64,000 bases of DNA. Source: Apophysomyces variabilis. Its lineage: Eukaryota > Mucoromycota > Mucoromycetes > Mucorales > Mucoraceae. A program made the position numbers and the translations under genes. Positions 22,024 through 33,110 of this stretch are shown here, one piece after another (position 1 is the stretch's first letter; each line of letters opens with the position of its first letter). The notes beneath the pieces are model-generated. The model was not told where the DNA came from. It did not search any database and saw nothing but the letters and a program-made list of their open reading frames with translations. The stretch covers positions 372,001-436,000 of the forward strand of contig MZZL01000134.1 of assembly GCA_002749535.1 (NCBI GenBank), read 5' to 3'.

Positions 22024-25000
22024 ATGACAAGCACCATCCATAGTGCGGCAGAAAATGGCACCACTACAACCGAAACAACTGTCATAACGAACGGTACAAC
22101 AATAAAAAGCTGGGACGACGATACCGAAGCCATTCCTCGTCTGCAGATTGTGGATGAACATCAGAAATTCACGTACGTCTTGTTTCTGCGTTCCGAGGAA
22201 ATAGGGGGAAGGAGTTCTCTATATCTAAACATGTTTGTTCCGTCGCTATAGTGAACAACTGCCTAAATACATGGGTCATTGGGGTTTGGCCGATGCTGGG
22301 TTTAAGTACAATGTCGTTGCTGTGTTTGGCTCTCAGAGTACCGGTAAAAGTAAGTAATAATCTGTATAATCTCGATAAGAGACATAGTTTGACGCCTATG
22401 ATTTACAGGTACTCTTCTAAATCAACTATTCGGAACATCCTTCGACGTGATGAATGAGAATCAACGTAGTCAAACCACAAAAGGCATTTGGATTTCCCGT
22501 GCCCGCGGAATGCATGTACTCGTGATGGATGTTGAGGGAACAGACGGCCGTGAGCGTGGTGAGGATCAAGACTTTGAGCGCAAATCTGCCCTTTTTTCTA
22601 TGGCTACAAGTGAAGTTATCATCTTGAACCTTTGGGAGCATCAAGTCGGTCTTTATCAAGGAGCTAACATGGGATTGTTAAAGACTGTGTTTGAAGTTAA
22701 TCTCCAACTGTTCCAAAATCAAAAGGGGTAAGTCATCATTCATAGCACAGTGAGTTCGTTCAAGTGGAAGACAGAGACGGTGGAGGAGAAAAGGAACCCG
22801 TATTGCTCAAACAACGGTAGCTAATTTGCTCGTTGGTCTTTTGTAGCAAGGAAAAAACCCTGTTGTTGTTTGTGATTCGTGATCACGTTGGTGCAACCCC
22901 CTTGGAAAACCTGGCAAAGACGCTTCAAGCTGATCTCGAGAAAATCTGGGCTGGACTTTCCAAGGTATTCACCGTTTCTTTCCTTTTGATTAGATTAACT
23001 TACATGAGTGACGGGACGTACCATTTAGCCAGAAGGCTTAGAAGACTGCAAGATTCATGATTATTTCGATTTCATGTACAATGGATTACCACACAAGATC
23101 CTACTGCCCGATAAGTTTGTTGAGAAGGTGGCTGAATTCCGCCAGAGGTAGGATAATTGGGTTTCTGGAAGGCAAGGCTAACGGTGACAAGATTCAACGA
23201 TCCCAATAACGAGAACTATGTATTCCGGCCTCAGTATCACAAGCGTATTCCAGCTGATGGATATCATGTCTATGCATCCGGAATTTGGGACAAGATCTTA
23301 ACCAACAAGGATCTTGACTTGCCAACGCAGCAGGAACTCTTGGCTCAATATCGATGTGACGAGATTTCTAATGTGAGTGATTATCTGGATTTAAGAGCGA
23401 TGCGGTTGACGGTCTGAAATTGTAGGCGGCTTTCGAAGTTTTCACCCAAAGAATAGCCCCTTTCAAGACGCCTATTCTGGAAAAGGAGCAGACTATTTCC
23501 GATCTTGGTGTACAAATGAAGGAAATCCGGGACGAAGCTTTGAATGCTTTTGACAAGAGTGCATCACGGTACCATCAAGCTGTATATCAGAAGAAACGAG
23601 CTGATATGCTTGCTAAGCTGAACACACAATTGAACGTATTCTTCGTCGGTCAGATTAAGAATCTACACAAAAAGGCCATTGCTATGTTTAATGATAGCTT
23701 AAAGGTAACATTTTACTTCGCTTGCACCGCGATCGTACTAAACAACTATTTGCAGGCTGAATTGAAGAAACCATCATACAACTTCGCTGATGCGGTACAA
23801 TGCTGCTTGAGGACCGCCAACGAGTACTTTTTGGAGGGAGCAAAAGGTACGTGACAGCGCGATAGAATAGTTCAGTCAGACTAATTCATCTCTTAGCTAT
23901 CGTGCTACCCGAGACGGACTGGTCCTTTACACACGAGCATACACTATTAGAAGAAGAGTTTGCTGAAGCATCTTCTAAGGCACGTGCAGATGAATTTAAG
24001 AAGATGAGCAAGGCCTTAACGGTACGTGGAAATAGCGCTCTCAACAATCAGTGCATTTGCCTAATATAGGATTTATTTGTAGAAACAAGTGGAAAGTGAA
24101 TTGTCCGAACCTATTTCGTTGGCACTTAATAATCCAGAACCGGATACGTGGAAGAAGATCATCGATGCATATAACAGCACAGTGGAACATGGTCAATCGG
24201 TGCTAACTGAAAAGGCTAAAAGTATGATTAAAGAAGTAGTGATAGCGGAAAACGGGCTAATCATGGTTTTTGTAGGTTTCAACTCTTCTGCTGAAGAGCT
24301 GGAAGAATCATTTGCTGCATTAAAACGACAAGCATGGTTAGTTTTGCGTAAGACAGTCGACGAAGAGTTAGCAGATAACATGCTGCTGATGAAATTACGC
24401 ACAAAGTAAGTTAGGCGTGTTTAACAGCAAATGACTAAAATCTGGCTAGATTTGAAGCGAAATTCAGATACGACGAGAATGAAATGCCTAGAGTCTGGAA
24501 ACCGGAAGATGATATTGATGCTTACTTCAAGCGAGCCAAGGATGATGTAAGGGGGACGGTCGCTGCTTCGTCTTATGGCTTATTATTCATGATAACACTA
24601 TGTAGGCACTGACACTGATCCCACTGTTTGCTAAAATCGATTTGTCTGGAAACGAAGGGTTTGAAATCGCATCAACAGAGGTAAACTTAAGATGAAATCG
24701 ATCAGTATTTTAATGTTCTCATGGTTATTTTGTGCAGGATTTCGACTTTAAGAAATCACTTACGGTTTTAAGCGAGACAAAACAAATAGAAATGACCAAT
24801 CGTTTCAAGCGCGAATCAGATGCATTCTTCTTGGAAGCTAAGCGGTCCGTGGTCGCAACAACGGCAAAGATTCCCATGTGGCTCATTTGTCTTTTAATTG
24901 CTTTGGGCTGGAATGAGTTCATGGCTATCATCAAGAGTCCTATCTATCTGATCTTCTTTGTATTGTGTATTTCATTTGGTTACGTTATCTATGCTCTGAA

Positions 25001-25127
25001 TCTATGGGGTCCATTGGAACGCATCTTAACAGCAGTTGCTGGAGAAGCGACAAAGATAGCGCGCGACGCAGCAGCTAAAAATTTTGCTCAACCAATGTAT
25101 CCGGAAAATGAGCGAGTACAAAGCTAG
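22024..25127 (+). CDS. SEY1: SEY1/RHD3-family dynamin-like ER fusion GTPase
   Basis: Thirteen exons: 22024-22172, 22252-22349, 22409-22727, 22847-22964, 23029-23147, 23192-23372, 23426-23704, 23756-23846, 23897-24021, 24083-24405, 24450-24546, 24606-24680 and 24738-25127. All phases agree, giving 787 residues, the usual family length. The GTPase core shows the P-loop [12 protein letters not shown], the switch region [11 protein letters not shown], the G3 [13 protein letters not shown] and the G4-like FVIRDH. A long helical-bundle middle domain follows, then two close membrane segments near the C-terminus ([14 protein letters not shown] and [18 protein letters not shown]) and a short amphipathic tail. 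It sits in the ER membrane and drives homotypic ER tubule fusion with reticulons. Introns are many and short, as in other housekeeping genes here. Confidence 0.97.
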
Positions 25128-26354
25128 AAATATCATAAACAGATGTATTCCTTTTTTTTTTTCTTTTATTAAAAGACCAACCAGTAAACAATGTCTAACT
25201 AAAGTTTTCTACAGTATGGTTCTCTGTAAATGGTACGACTTTGATCAATCAGTGTCCAAGAGATCTACGCCATTGCGATCACAGATGGCATACAGCACAT
25301 AGATCTTTGTAAATTGAAAACGATGAATCACAGATCGGATCCCATATGTCCTTTGTATCCCTGTACTGCAATGCAAGCTAGCATGTGGCTTGTCTCTATG
25401 GATAATGTTGTTCAACAGTCAGTGCCAAATGATTTTCACGTTTTCTTTTTCATTTTCGTTCAAGACTTTGTATGGAAATGTGTGTGTATGGTTCACCAGG
25501 GGTAATGGCCGCATAGCAGCTACCTTCAGTTCTGAAATATAGCACACTCATCATCCCAGAACGTAAAACGTCCCAAGACAATAAACATTCTGACTTTGTT
25601 ACGTTCGAGTGCAATGAAGACCGAACACCATTAGTTACAAGAGATACCCCGCGGCTTTGTCTTTGCAGACTCCACCACTAACGACCTCTAAGGCGCTCGT
25701 TAATGAACGAACATAGCGTAAGGAAAAAAACCCTGAGAACACGATCAGCCGCTCCATTTTATAGACGCCAACCAGATAAAAATTTTTTTCCAGTTCCGGT
25801 ATGTGACTACTAGTTTCCCAAGAATTTTCCAGATCCTTTTCGCTTCCCGCCACAAAGAAGAGATGATAATTTGATAGCAGTAAGGCGAAAAGACGACCTG
25901 TTTATCATTAAACAGCGAGTAAGAAACATTTATCCAAGATTGACTGTAAACATTAACAGTCGCTAATTGAAATTATTTTAAACTTTTTCGACAAATAGAA
26001 GAGCATAGAAGACAGAAGAAAGAAATCGGACCGCATTTTTACTAGGTAGAGGGTTTGTGTCCAATCAGATGGCTTATGTGTCCGCAGCTTTTACGTTTGA
26101 CCGCGCATAAAATTTTTCCTATTGGAGTTGTAATGTTTAACTCAGCCATAAAGGAACAGCAAGTTAGAGGGGAAGTATATAATTTTGCTCTTGTTATGTA
26201 AAAGTAGCAATATAGTTACAAATAAAAAATGCAACAAGCTCAAAGAAAGAATAGGTAAATGGTAAAGGGAAAGAAAATGAAAAATTGCTCTAGGGACATA
26301 CAATTTAACCCGGGCAAAAAGCAGTAAACAAAATGCGCAGTTTTGAGGACGCTA
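25128..26354. other. Gene-free stretch after SEY1
   Basis: About 1.2 kb, AT-rich, with short random frames. Probably holds the 3' UTRs of SEY1 and of the convergent zinc-finger gene. Nothing else recognised. Confidence 0.4.
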
Positions 26355-27050
26355 TCAATGCTTTTGGCTGTGATGCTTCCTTTTGCGGTGTCTTGATACG
26401 CTATCCTTGCGGGAATACTTCTTCCTGCAAATGTCGCATTCATGAGGGCTATGATCTCGCACCTCCCTAGGTTGATGTTTGTAACAGGCCAAATGGCGTT
26501 TGAACTGCCATTTGATTTGGGTAACATAATTACAGTACGGGCATTTCATTTTTTCTTTTGAACGGCTATGAGCTCGACTCGCTTGAGCAGTCTTCGTTCT
26601 CAGACCAGTCGGTCGGTGAAAGCGGATGCGTTCCGGTTTCTGCTTCTTTGGTGGAGGCAAGGCTTGATTACCGGTCAGCAAAGCCATTCCACCATTAACA
26701 ATAGCTGTTCCGGCGTCACCAGAAACAGGGACCAAAGGCACGTTTGGAAAGGCCAGTGGATAACCTTGGGAATGACCGCTCGTAGTGTTGCCTTGATTTC
26801 CTTTGACGGGAGACGCTGAAAAATGCTGATAAGGAAAGTATGATTTTCCCGGCCAATCACCTTCCGAAAAGAGCAAGTCAGCAGAGTCAGGATCAGATGG
26901 AGTCATCGAGGACCACTGTGGCGGACAGGATGGCAGCATGTTTGATACGGCTTGGTCACTTTCTTGATTTGGTGTGGGGCTGCTTGTCACAGAGGACAAC
27001 GAGTTCGTCGAGTTAAGAAATCCGTGAAGGGGAGAATATGTGTAATCCAT
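26355..27050 (-). CDS. C2H2 zinc-finger protein, paralog 1 of local family
   Basis: A single-exon frame of 231 residues. The first about 130 residues are Ser/Pro/Gly-rich and resemble an activation region; a basic segment follows (PPPKKQKPERIRFHRP, possible nuclear signal). Two fingers lie near the C-terminus: CPYCNYVTQIKWQFKRHLACYKH and CDICRKKYSRKDSVSRHRKRKHH. The pairing of an odd first finger with a wide His-His spacing and a classical second finger containing 'YSRKDS..(S/R)H' is repeated in the genes at 29979-30664 and 35244-36062. It is probably a DNA-binding regulator; targets are unknown. A TATA box lies 63 bp upstream of the start. Confidence 0.85.
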   Translation of the reverse strand: MDYTYSPLHGFLNSTNSLSSVTSSPTPNQESDQAVSNMLPSCPPQWSSMTPSDPDSADLLFSEGDWPGKSYFPYQHFSASPVKGNQGNTTSGHSQGYPLAFPNVPLVPVSGDAGTAIVNGGMALLTGNQALPPPKKQKPERIRFHRPTGLRTKTAQASRAHSRSKEKMKCPYCNYVTQIKWQFKRHLACYKHQPREVRDHSPHECDICRKKYSRKDSVSRHRKRKHHSQKH

Positions 27051-27112
27051 TGTGTGTTTTGATTAAGAAAAATAAAAAAGAAAGAGAGATTCAGGATTCC
27101 GAAAAGCAATAG

Positions 27113-27120
27113 CTTTTATA
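27113..27120 (-). promoter_or_regulatory. TATA box of zinc-finger paralog 1
   Basis: The minus strand reads TATAAAAG, 63 bp upstream of the start codon at 27050. Confidence 0.55.
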
Positions 27121-28690
27121 GAGATCAAAATGGTGGTTGTCTTTGTGGTCCAATGAAGGCTGGGATGCCTTTCAGCGCACCGCATCTTTTCCTTAGGCGT
27201 ATTAACCGAAGAAAACGCAAGAGAGGATTCAGCGAAGCTTGCTTACCATGGCCACTACAAAATCCAATTAGTATCCTTTATGTCGCGCTAGACCTTTAAC
27301 AGCCGTTACGGTAAGCGAAGTCAATCCACGCTTGAGAAATTGTTTGTTCCAGGGCCTGGAACTTTGGAACAGAAAAAAAAAAAGATGCCACGGTTGGTTG
27401 CGTGATCTGCTCTTGACAAGACCGTCATCGGTTGCCTGTTGCCTTTTTATGCGCCAACAAGTATGTCAATCCTCACAGTTCCATTTTATACTTCAGTACG
27501 GATAGCTTGTCTTTTGGTGGATGATACTTTTAGTTACTGCCATATAGATGCTGTGTAAGCGACAGGTTTAACCGTGAAGCAGTGTCCGAGCGTGATACCT
27601 TACTAGGAATATAACTCTTTTCTGGGAAGATGTGACTCTCGTTTGATACTAAATCACTTGAAAAAAAAAAGAAAACATGGGGCGTGTGCAGCATTGTTGT
27701 TGCCATCACCAGAGGATTGCATGCAGACCCAACGAACATATCAATCGACATCATGGTCTGCTTTGATTAGAACATCTTTTTCCAAAGGAAGGACAAAATG
27801 GGGGATGATAATTACCATAATAGGTAGCTGTAATCAGTAATGGCGGAGTGTTGCACATGTTACAGTCCACCTAGCGAAGTGTCCCAAATTAGAGTTTTTT
27901 TGTAAGCTCATTTGTTTCTGTTGTCTGTATGCATAAAACATAATCAACATAGAAATGTAGAAGATGGCGCAGTCCAAAACAAATTATTCATGTTAAAATT
28001 GAGTCAAGGATATTCAAAAAATATTTTTGTTTGTGTTCTTCGATCTCTTGCTTGCTTTATATCCTTTTACTTATTGAATGGCAATGCTTAATCCATGGAA
28101 TACAATTTATGTCTCAAAAATAGGTGTTTTGGATATCACTCAGACTAAAAGTAAAAGGCTAAACTTGGCTGTTGATATAAACATAAGTTACAATGAACTT
28201 CCGAACGAAGCGCTTTAGGACAATTTCCTAAAACTCCGCTACTCAGCGCTGTTTGCCATGACTTCCTATTCTGTAGTAAGTTTGGGTGTACTATGAGCCG
28301 TATCATATAACAGTACTTTAAAAGGCACATCAATAGCTACAACTCACATCGTATGCAGAGTATCAGAGATTATAAGGTCAGTTTCTTTTTCGGACATGAC
28401 AGGTTTTGACGAGATGCCTATTGTTGTCTGCTTCCATTATTTCCATGATGATGTTTTGGGCAATTTCATTACAACCAGAATTAGCCAATGATGATTCCCT
28501 TTGTAGTTAAAGAAAGCTAAGCTACGCGCATCCTCGACTTCTTACCATCGTCCCATGGCGTATGCAAGTGCGACCGGATGCTTGGGAATTAGAAAGGCTT
28601 CAAGCGATCTTGTCATTTGCCGGTGGATATTTTAACCAAAATATTTTGAGGCAGAATTTGCAATGTCTGTTGATACGGCATAGATAAACC
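27121..28690. other. Gene-free stretch between zinc-finger gene and transposase remnant
   Basis: About 1.6 kb of AT-rich sequence. The short frames at 27530-27840 and 28145-28333 have no motif. No repeat ends could be traced by eye. Confidence 0.35.
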
Positions 28691-29160
28691 CAAGATATCT
28701 ATAAGGCATAAACACATCAATAAATAACAAGAGCCATCATATTACTTGCAACATTCTCAGAAATGGCTGCAGATCCTTGCGTAAGACACTGCAATATCCA
28801 TGCTGGTCCAAGCGTATTCCACGATGGGCAATGGGCGAACATCTTCCGTCCAAATACAACCCCAGATCATAGCTGAGCCTGAGCCATGTTTCACCATTTT
28901 AAAGACATATTCATTCCAGTGTCTTTCACGCAGCCATGCGAAGTACACGAAGCCGTCCATCATTGCCAATGACAGGGTGTCGCAACTCATCAAACCATAT
29001 CGCCTTCTTCCATTGTTCAAACGTCCATTTCAGGTGATCCACTGCCCAACAAACCTAATGGCCCTTGTGTCTGTTGGTGAGCATTGGTCTTCATGCAGTG
29101 GAGCAAACTTTGCGCATAGCAGCCTTAAACGCGGGAACTGACACTGCATTGACGATTCCC
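28691..29160 (-). pseudogene. Decayed Tc1-type transposase fragment
   Basis: The minus strand carries pieces of a DDE transposase in more than one frame, with stops between them. In order these are an 'AIWFDE' strand (the Tc1 'WSDE' first catalytic region), 'GFVYFAWLRERHWNEYVF', 'MVKHGSGSAMIWGCIWTED' (the family hallmark VKHGGG.VMVWGC) and 'LDQHGYCSVLRKDLQPFL' (usual GT(L/V)(D/N)...Y...L...L.PF). The frames break at least twice, so no protein can be made. The C-terminal third with the last catalytic Glu is not found. It lies between two of the zinc-finger paralogs. Confidence 0.75.
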
Positions 29161-29892
29161 TGAAAATGGTAATAGTGTGTCATAACAGGCACCCAGGGCT
29201 TTCTAAAATTTTTAATTTGATCAGGCATGGATCACGTACGTCAAACGCCGTGCTAGATTGATTGATTTCTCATTTTGATCGTGCTAAATTTCTCGTGTGG
29301 CATTCTGGTATAATGCAATGTGAACTTGGACAAACTGGTTCGCTACGCAATCTCCACCATGGACATTCCAAGGTCTCTAAAAGTAACAATTACAGTACGT
29401 TCTTCAGAAGTGAGTTCTTTTTTGTGTTCTTTAGTGATATTTCAGCACGTTTTGGCGCGTCATAACGAGAAAAATAAGGTGGGGAAAGGGGTCAAACAAA
29501 GAAAGTATGTTATTGGTTGACGTATGAGAAATGGCGTCTTTATTTAACGCCATCGTTTTATTTGCGTGGATGGATCATAATACATAGATGGACCAAGAAT
29601 ATGATAACAAAATGCGGTGTAGATCGATTTGCGTTATACACTGGCTAACGATTGCTATGGAGTAATAGTAAAAATTATGGATAAACCCGGAAGAAGTTGC
29701 ATGAATATAACTCTGCCCGCTACTTTTACGATCAAAGGCTTGAAGAAATGAAAAATCAAAAATGATACATTATACGGAAAACATAGATATATAATTATGC
29801 TTATGCTTGATGGGTTGGGTAGAAAGGGTTGAGGAATAGTGAAAGTAGGTCAGGAAGTGTAGAAGAAGAAAAATGTAAAATTAAAAAGAAAA

Positions 29893-29936
29893 TTTCGGAA
29901 AACGAAAAAGAAAGGTTCGGAAAACGAAAAAAAAAG
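29893..29936 (+). repeat. Short tandem repeat, two copies
   Basis: Two close copies of a unit of about 22 nt built on ttcggaaaacgaaaaa occur just after the stop of zinc-finger paralog 2, in its 3' flank. Too short to infer a function. Confidence 0.5.
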
Positions 29937-29978
29937 GGGTTCGGTGGTCGGTGCGCTGTTTCGGAATGGGTTACTGCT

Positions 29979-30664
29979 TTAACAATGCCAGTGTCTCCGA
30001 ATGCATTTTTCTTCATGAGTTTTTAAGGTATCGGGACGGTTGAACGATTTGTCGCAGAACGTACAAGAAACTCTTATACGTTCTGCGCGCATGGCCTTGC
30101 GATGCTTGTCGGATTTTTCGTGACGTTTTGAGAGCCATCCAGGACCAGTTATCCCTTGGCAGATGGAACACTTAATTGCCACTTCAGCCTCACCACGTCG
30201 ACGTCGCGATCTTGTCTTTTTTGTCTTAACAGTCTCTTGATGGGAAGAGATTTCCGCAGGATCATCTGTTAGTGGAGGGCACAAAGACTGATCACAGATT
30301 GGCGGTAGGAGCATTCCAGCGGAAACATCGGATGCCTCACTAGGTGCTACGCCTGAAAGAAAGCACAATATTTTACATGGGTTAGGGCATGTTTCTTCAT
30401 ACAGCACTCAAATTTGTTACCTTGATGTTTGTTCTTCGGATCAGAAAAGGATGGTTCAGACCATGCTGATGTTCCGAATTCGTTGTTTAGCCAATGGACC
30501 AGATGACCCAAGTCGGAATTAACCGCAGAAGTGGATGGAGATAGTGATGATCCCATGCTGAATGCGTTCTGACTCTCTTCATTGGACGTGAAGCTACTCG
30601 CCATAGACAGAGGTGACCCTGTCGAGATAAGAAGTCCTACGAAACTATCAGGTAGATGGCACAT
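29979..30664 (-). CDS. C2H2 zinc-finger protein, paralog 2 of local family
   Basis: Two exons on the minus strand, 30421-30664 and 29979-30352, with a 68-nt intron (gtaaca...tttcag) and matching phase, give 205 residues. The N-terminal half is Ser/Pro-rich. A basic block KTKKTRSRRRRGE precedes two fingers. The first, CSICQGITGPGWLSKRHEKSDKH, has the wide His spacing seen in matrin-type fingers. The second, CTFCDKSFNRPDTLKTHEEKC, ends in Cys where the other paralogs have His, and the tail is short. The spacing and the 'GW...RH...(H)RKA' pattern match paralog 3 closely. A TATA-like element lies 60 bp upstream. Confidence 0.82.
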
Positions 30665-30723
30665 GGGTACAACACGAGAAGAAAAGAGTTAAGATGAAAA
30701 CAAAGTAAAGATTACCAGAGTTA

Positions 30724-30733
30724 CTATATATAA
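30724..30733 (-). promoter_or_regulatory. TATA-like element of zinc-finger paralog 2
   Basis: The minus strand reads a TATATATA-type run about 60 bp upstream of the start at 30664, matching the position of the TATA box in paralog 1. Confidence 0.45.
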
Positions 30734-31198
30734 TCAAGGATGGTTGAGTGGGGGTTGGTTGATGTGGTTGCCATGAAAAACGTTTTTCGCGTTTTCTTTG
30801 AAGTATGGTTGAACTTGCTGATACTGCTTCCCCGCAAATTGAAGGCCATCCTCTACGTCATATCCTCTAAATAGGTCGCTAAGGCTAAGCGGTAACGGAC
30901 TATAGAAGAAACGTAGACAATGGTGGATTGTGTGCTGAGTGGATCCACGCAGTGACAGCGGCGTATAATGAGTTCGTTGATTGAAGGACACCATGAAGAT
31001 ACTAATGTCCATGCGCACCTTTTTCCACACAAGGATGCCCTCTGTGCCAAAGTAAAGAAGAAACAACGTCGCTTTGGGATTTGTCATTTTTATTTTCCAT
31101 TGATATTCGCTTCTTAATCGTTCTTTTTTCCACACCCGATTTTTTTTTCCTGAGAGTTTGGTTGAACCCGACCTGATTCTTTCACAAACCATGTGCAC
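30734..31198 (-). CDS. Hypothetical frame upstream of zinc-finger paralog 2
   Basis: A 154-codon minus-strand frame whose last about 60 residues (DLFRGYDVEDGLQFAGKQYQ, then VQPYFKENAKNVFHG) look protein-like, while the first part is basic and irregular. No family is recognised. It ends right at the TATA-like element of paralog 2, so it may be a random frame in the promoter or a decayed gene end. Confidence 0.2.
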   Translation of the reverse strand: MHMVCERIRSGSTKLSGKKNRVWKKERLRSEYQWKIKMTNPKATLFLLYFGTEGILVWKKVRMDISIFMVSFNQRTHYTPLSLRGSTQHTIHHCLRFFYSPLPLSLSDLFRGYDVEDGLQFAGKQYQQVQPYFKENAKNVFHGNHINQPPLNHP

Positions 31199-31980
31199 GC
31201 GTTATATTACCTATAAAGTCTTGCAACTTTGAAAAGCTTCCTCCATGTGACTAAACCTCAATACTACGGCCGCCTCGCAATTTTATTGGTCCTTCATATC
31301 GTCGGGTGGTGAATTGCTGTCAACCCAAACAGAACCACGTCGGGCAGGCGAAGCAATGACGATTCGATGTTAGAGGTCCTGGAGTATTGCCAGTCATTTG
31401 CTGCTGCTGTCCCTGCCCGTTTGTGGGTGTAATTTGATCGTGGCTTTGCTTCAAGGTCATTCCTATTGATTTTAAAATGACGGTTTACACTGCACACGGT
31501 TCCATATAATAGGTTCGGGAAAAAGCGATCATGTTGTTATTTCAAGGAATTTCGTTCGTCCCTCTCAACTTCAGCGTTGAATTGCGTATCCAATGCTTTC
31601 GTCTACTTTTGTTCAGGGAGAAGACAGACTCATCTTTTGCGGTGGGGAGGTTTTATATATATTTGCATCTAACACGGGTTCTTTACCCTTAAAACGATTG
31701 TGTAACTCAAGAAATAGAAGAACTACACGTGAAAAATAGTATCTATTTCGATGATGTGTAACATTAGAAATTGGGGGTGGACATCTGAGGTTAAAACAAG
31801 ACGCTCCTAAGAGAAGAAAGATAAAGATTTCTCACTCAGCCAAATTGCAGGAGTTCAACTTGAAATCGAAATTTGAATAAACCAGTAATCACAATCCAGG
31901 AACAGAGCTTTTGCCGACAGATGAGGATAACTCAGACAGAACGCTCGTGGAAGACATTGCTATCCAAGAGGGCCATATTG
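31199..31980. other. Gene-free stretch before transposase remnant
   Basis: About 0.8 kb with no recognised gene. The left end of the element below probably falls here, but I could not find matching inverted ends by eye. Confidence 0.35.
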
Positions 31981-31989
31981 ACAAGGCTT

Positions 31990-33110
31990 CTTGCCTTTCG
32001 ACACTTCTTATTTTCAGACAGTCAAGACGACTGTAACGGCGATTAAGCACGAAAAAAGAAAGACTATGATTTTGAGTATAGAACGTTGCATTCGCCTTTT
32101 GCAAGCAGATGGTCTTTCACTTCTTAGATCAGCCGAACGAATAAGTACGATTCAATGCAGCTCTGCTTATATGTCGTCAAACTAGTACAATGCAAGCGTT
32201 GCAGCAGTATTGCCTGGAATTGCAGTACCAGAAGGTAAATGTCCATCCAAGAACCTGCTCCCTGAGCATTCTGCTCTTCTGATTAAGCTTCTTGATGACA
32301 ACCCGTCCGTTCTACTTGAACAAGCAAGGAGCGATTTATGCAATAATTCGTAAGGTCTCACCGTCTCCATTGTCAGTATTTACGAACACATCCGAGAAGA
32401 ATGCGTCGAAGTAAGCGACTAAATACACTATGGAAATAAATGCGGTAAGTACGATCGAGCTACGCTTAAATGTTACAGCTCAATCGCAAACTGATGCTGT
32501 TTGCTCACAAAAAAACTGTGCTTGCATTAATGACGCTGGATTCCAATCGAACGATAGCACGCCGTGCTTTGGTCAAAAATTGGAGCATCAACGAACGTGA
32601 AGCTTCACACATAGTAGTGTAAATATTAGGATCACCGCTTGAAGGTTGAGTCGATCAAATGAGTGATGCAGCAAAGATCGAAAGGAATTCTTACAGGGAT
32701 CTAATTCGAAGAGAAAGAAGAGAGAGAGTGGACATGCTAGCCACACACCGATCAAAAGAGAAGGAAAGCTTATTACATCACGAGACTCATGAATTCTGTC
32801 ATAGATTTCCTACATAAATACGACAAGAATAGATTCTATATTTTCATGGACAATTGCAGAACTCATTATTCGTTTTGCTGTAGACGCTATTAGCAAATGA
32901 GGATATAAGCCATCGTTTAAGCTGCCCTATTCCCGTCTTACAAGTCCAATAGAGGAGTTTCGTCTAACATAGAGAAGAATATAAGAGAAAGCCCGTTGGA
33001 CAAAAGAGATACACTTGCTACTCGCGTCACTGAGACATGGAAGACAGTTATTGCGATGGATTGCTTAAGATTTATCCGGCATTCTGAGTCTTACTGACGA
33101 AGATATCTGT
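31990..33110 (+). pseudogene. Decayed Tc1/mariner-like (DDE) transposase
   Basis: Fragments of one transposase follow in order on the plus strand, in changing frames and with stops. The first is an N-terminal helix-turn-helix piece (IERCIRLLQADGLSLLRSAERI, 32077-32150). Next comes 'LLPEHSALLIKLLDDNPSVLL' with 'LTVSIVSIYEHIREECVE' (32240-32415), the second HTH with the usual 'S..TI..HI...C' pattern. Then 'FIFMDNCRTHYS' (about 32840-32880) holds the second catalytic Asp in the family motif (V/F)MDN...H. Finally 'LPYSRLTSPIEEFR' (about 32921-32965) holds the usual LPPYSP.LNPIE glutamate, followed by 'TLATRVTETWKTV...DCLRFIRHS'. It is clearly non-functional. It lies between zinc-finger paralogs 2 and 3 and is distinct from the minus-strand Tc1 fragment at 28.7-29.2 kb. 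Confidence 0.72.
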
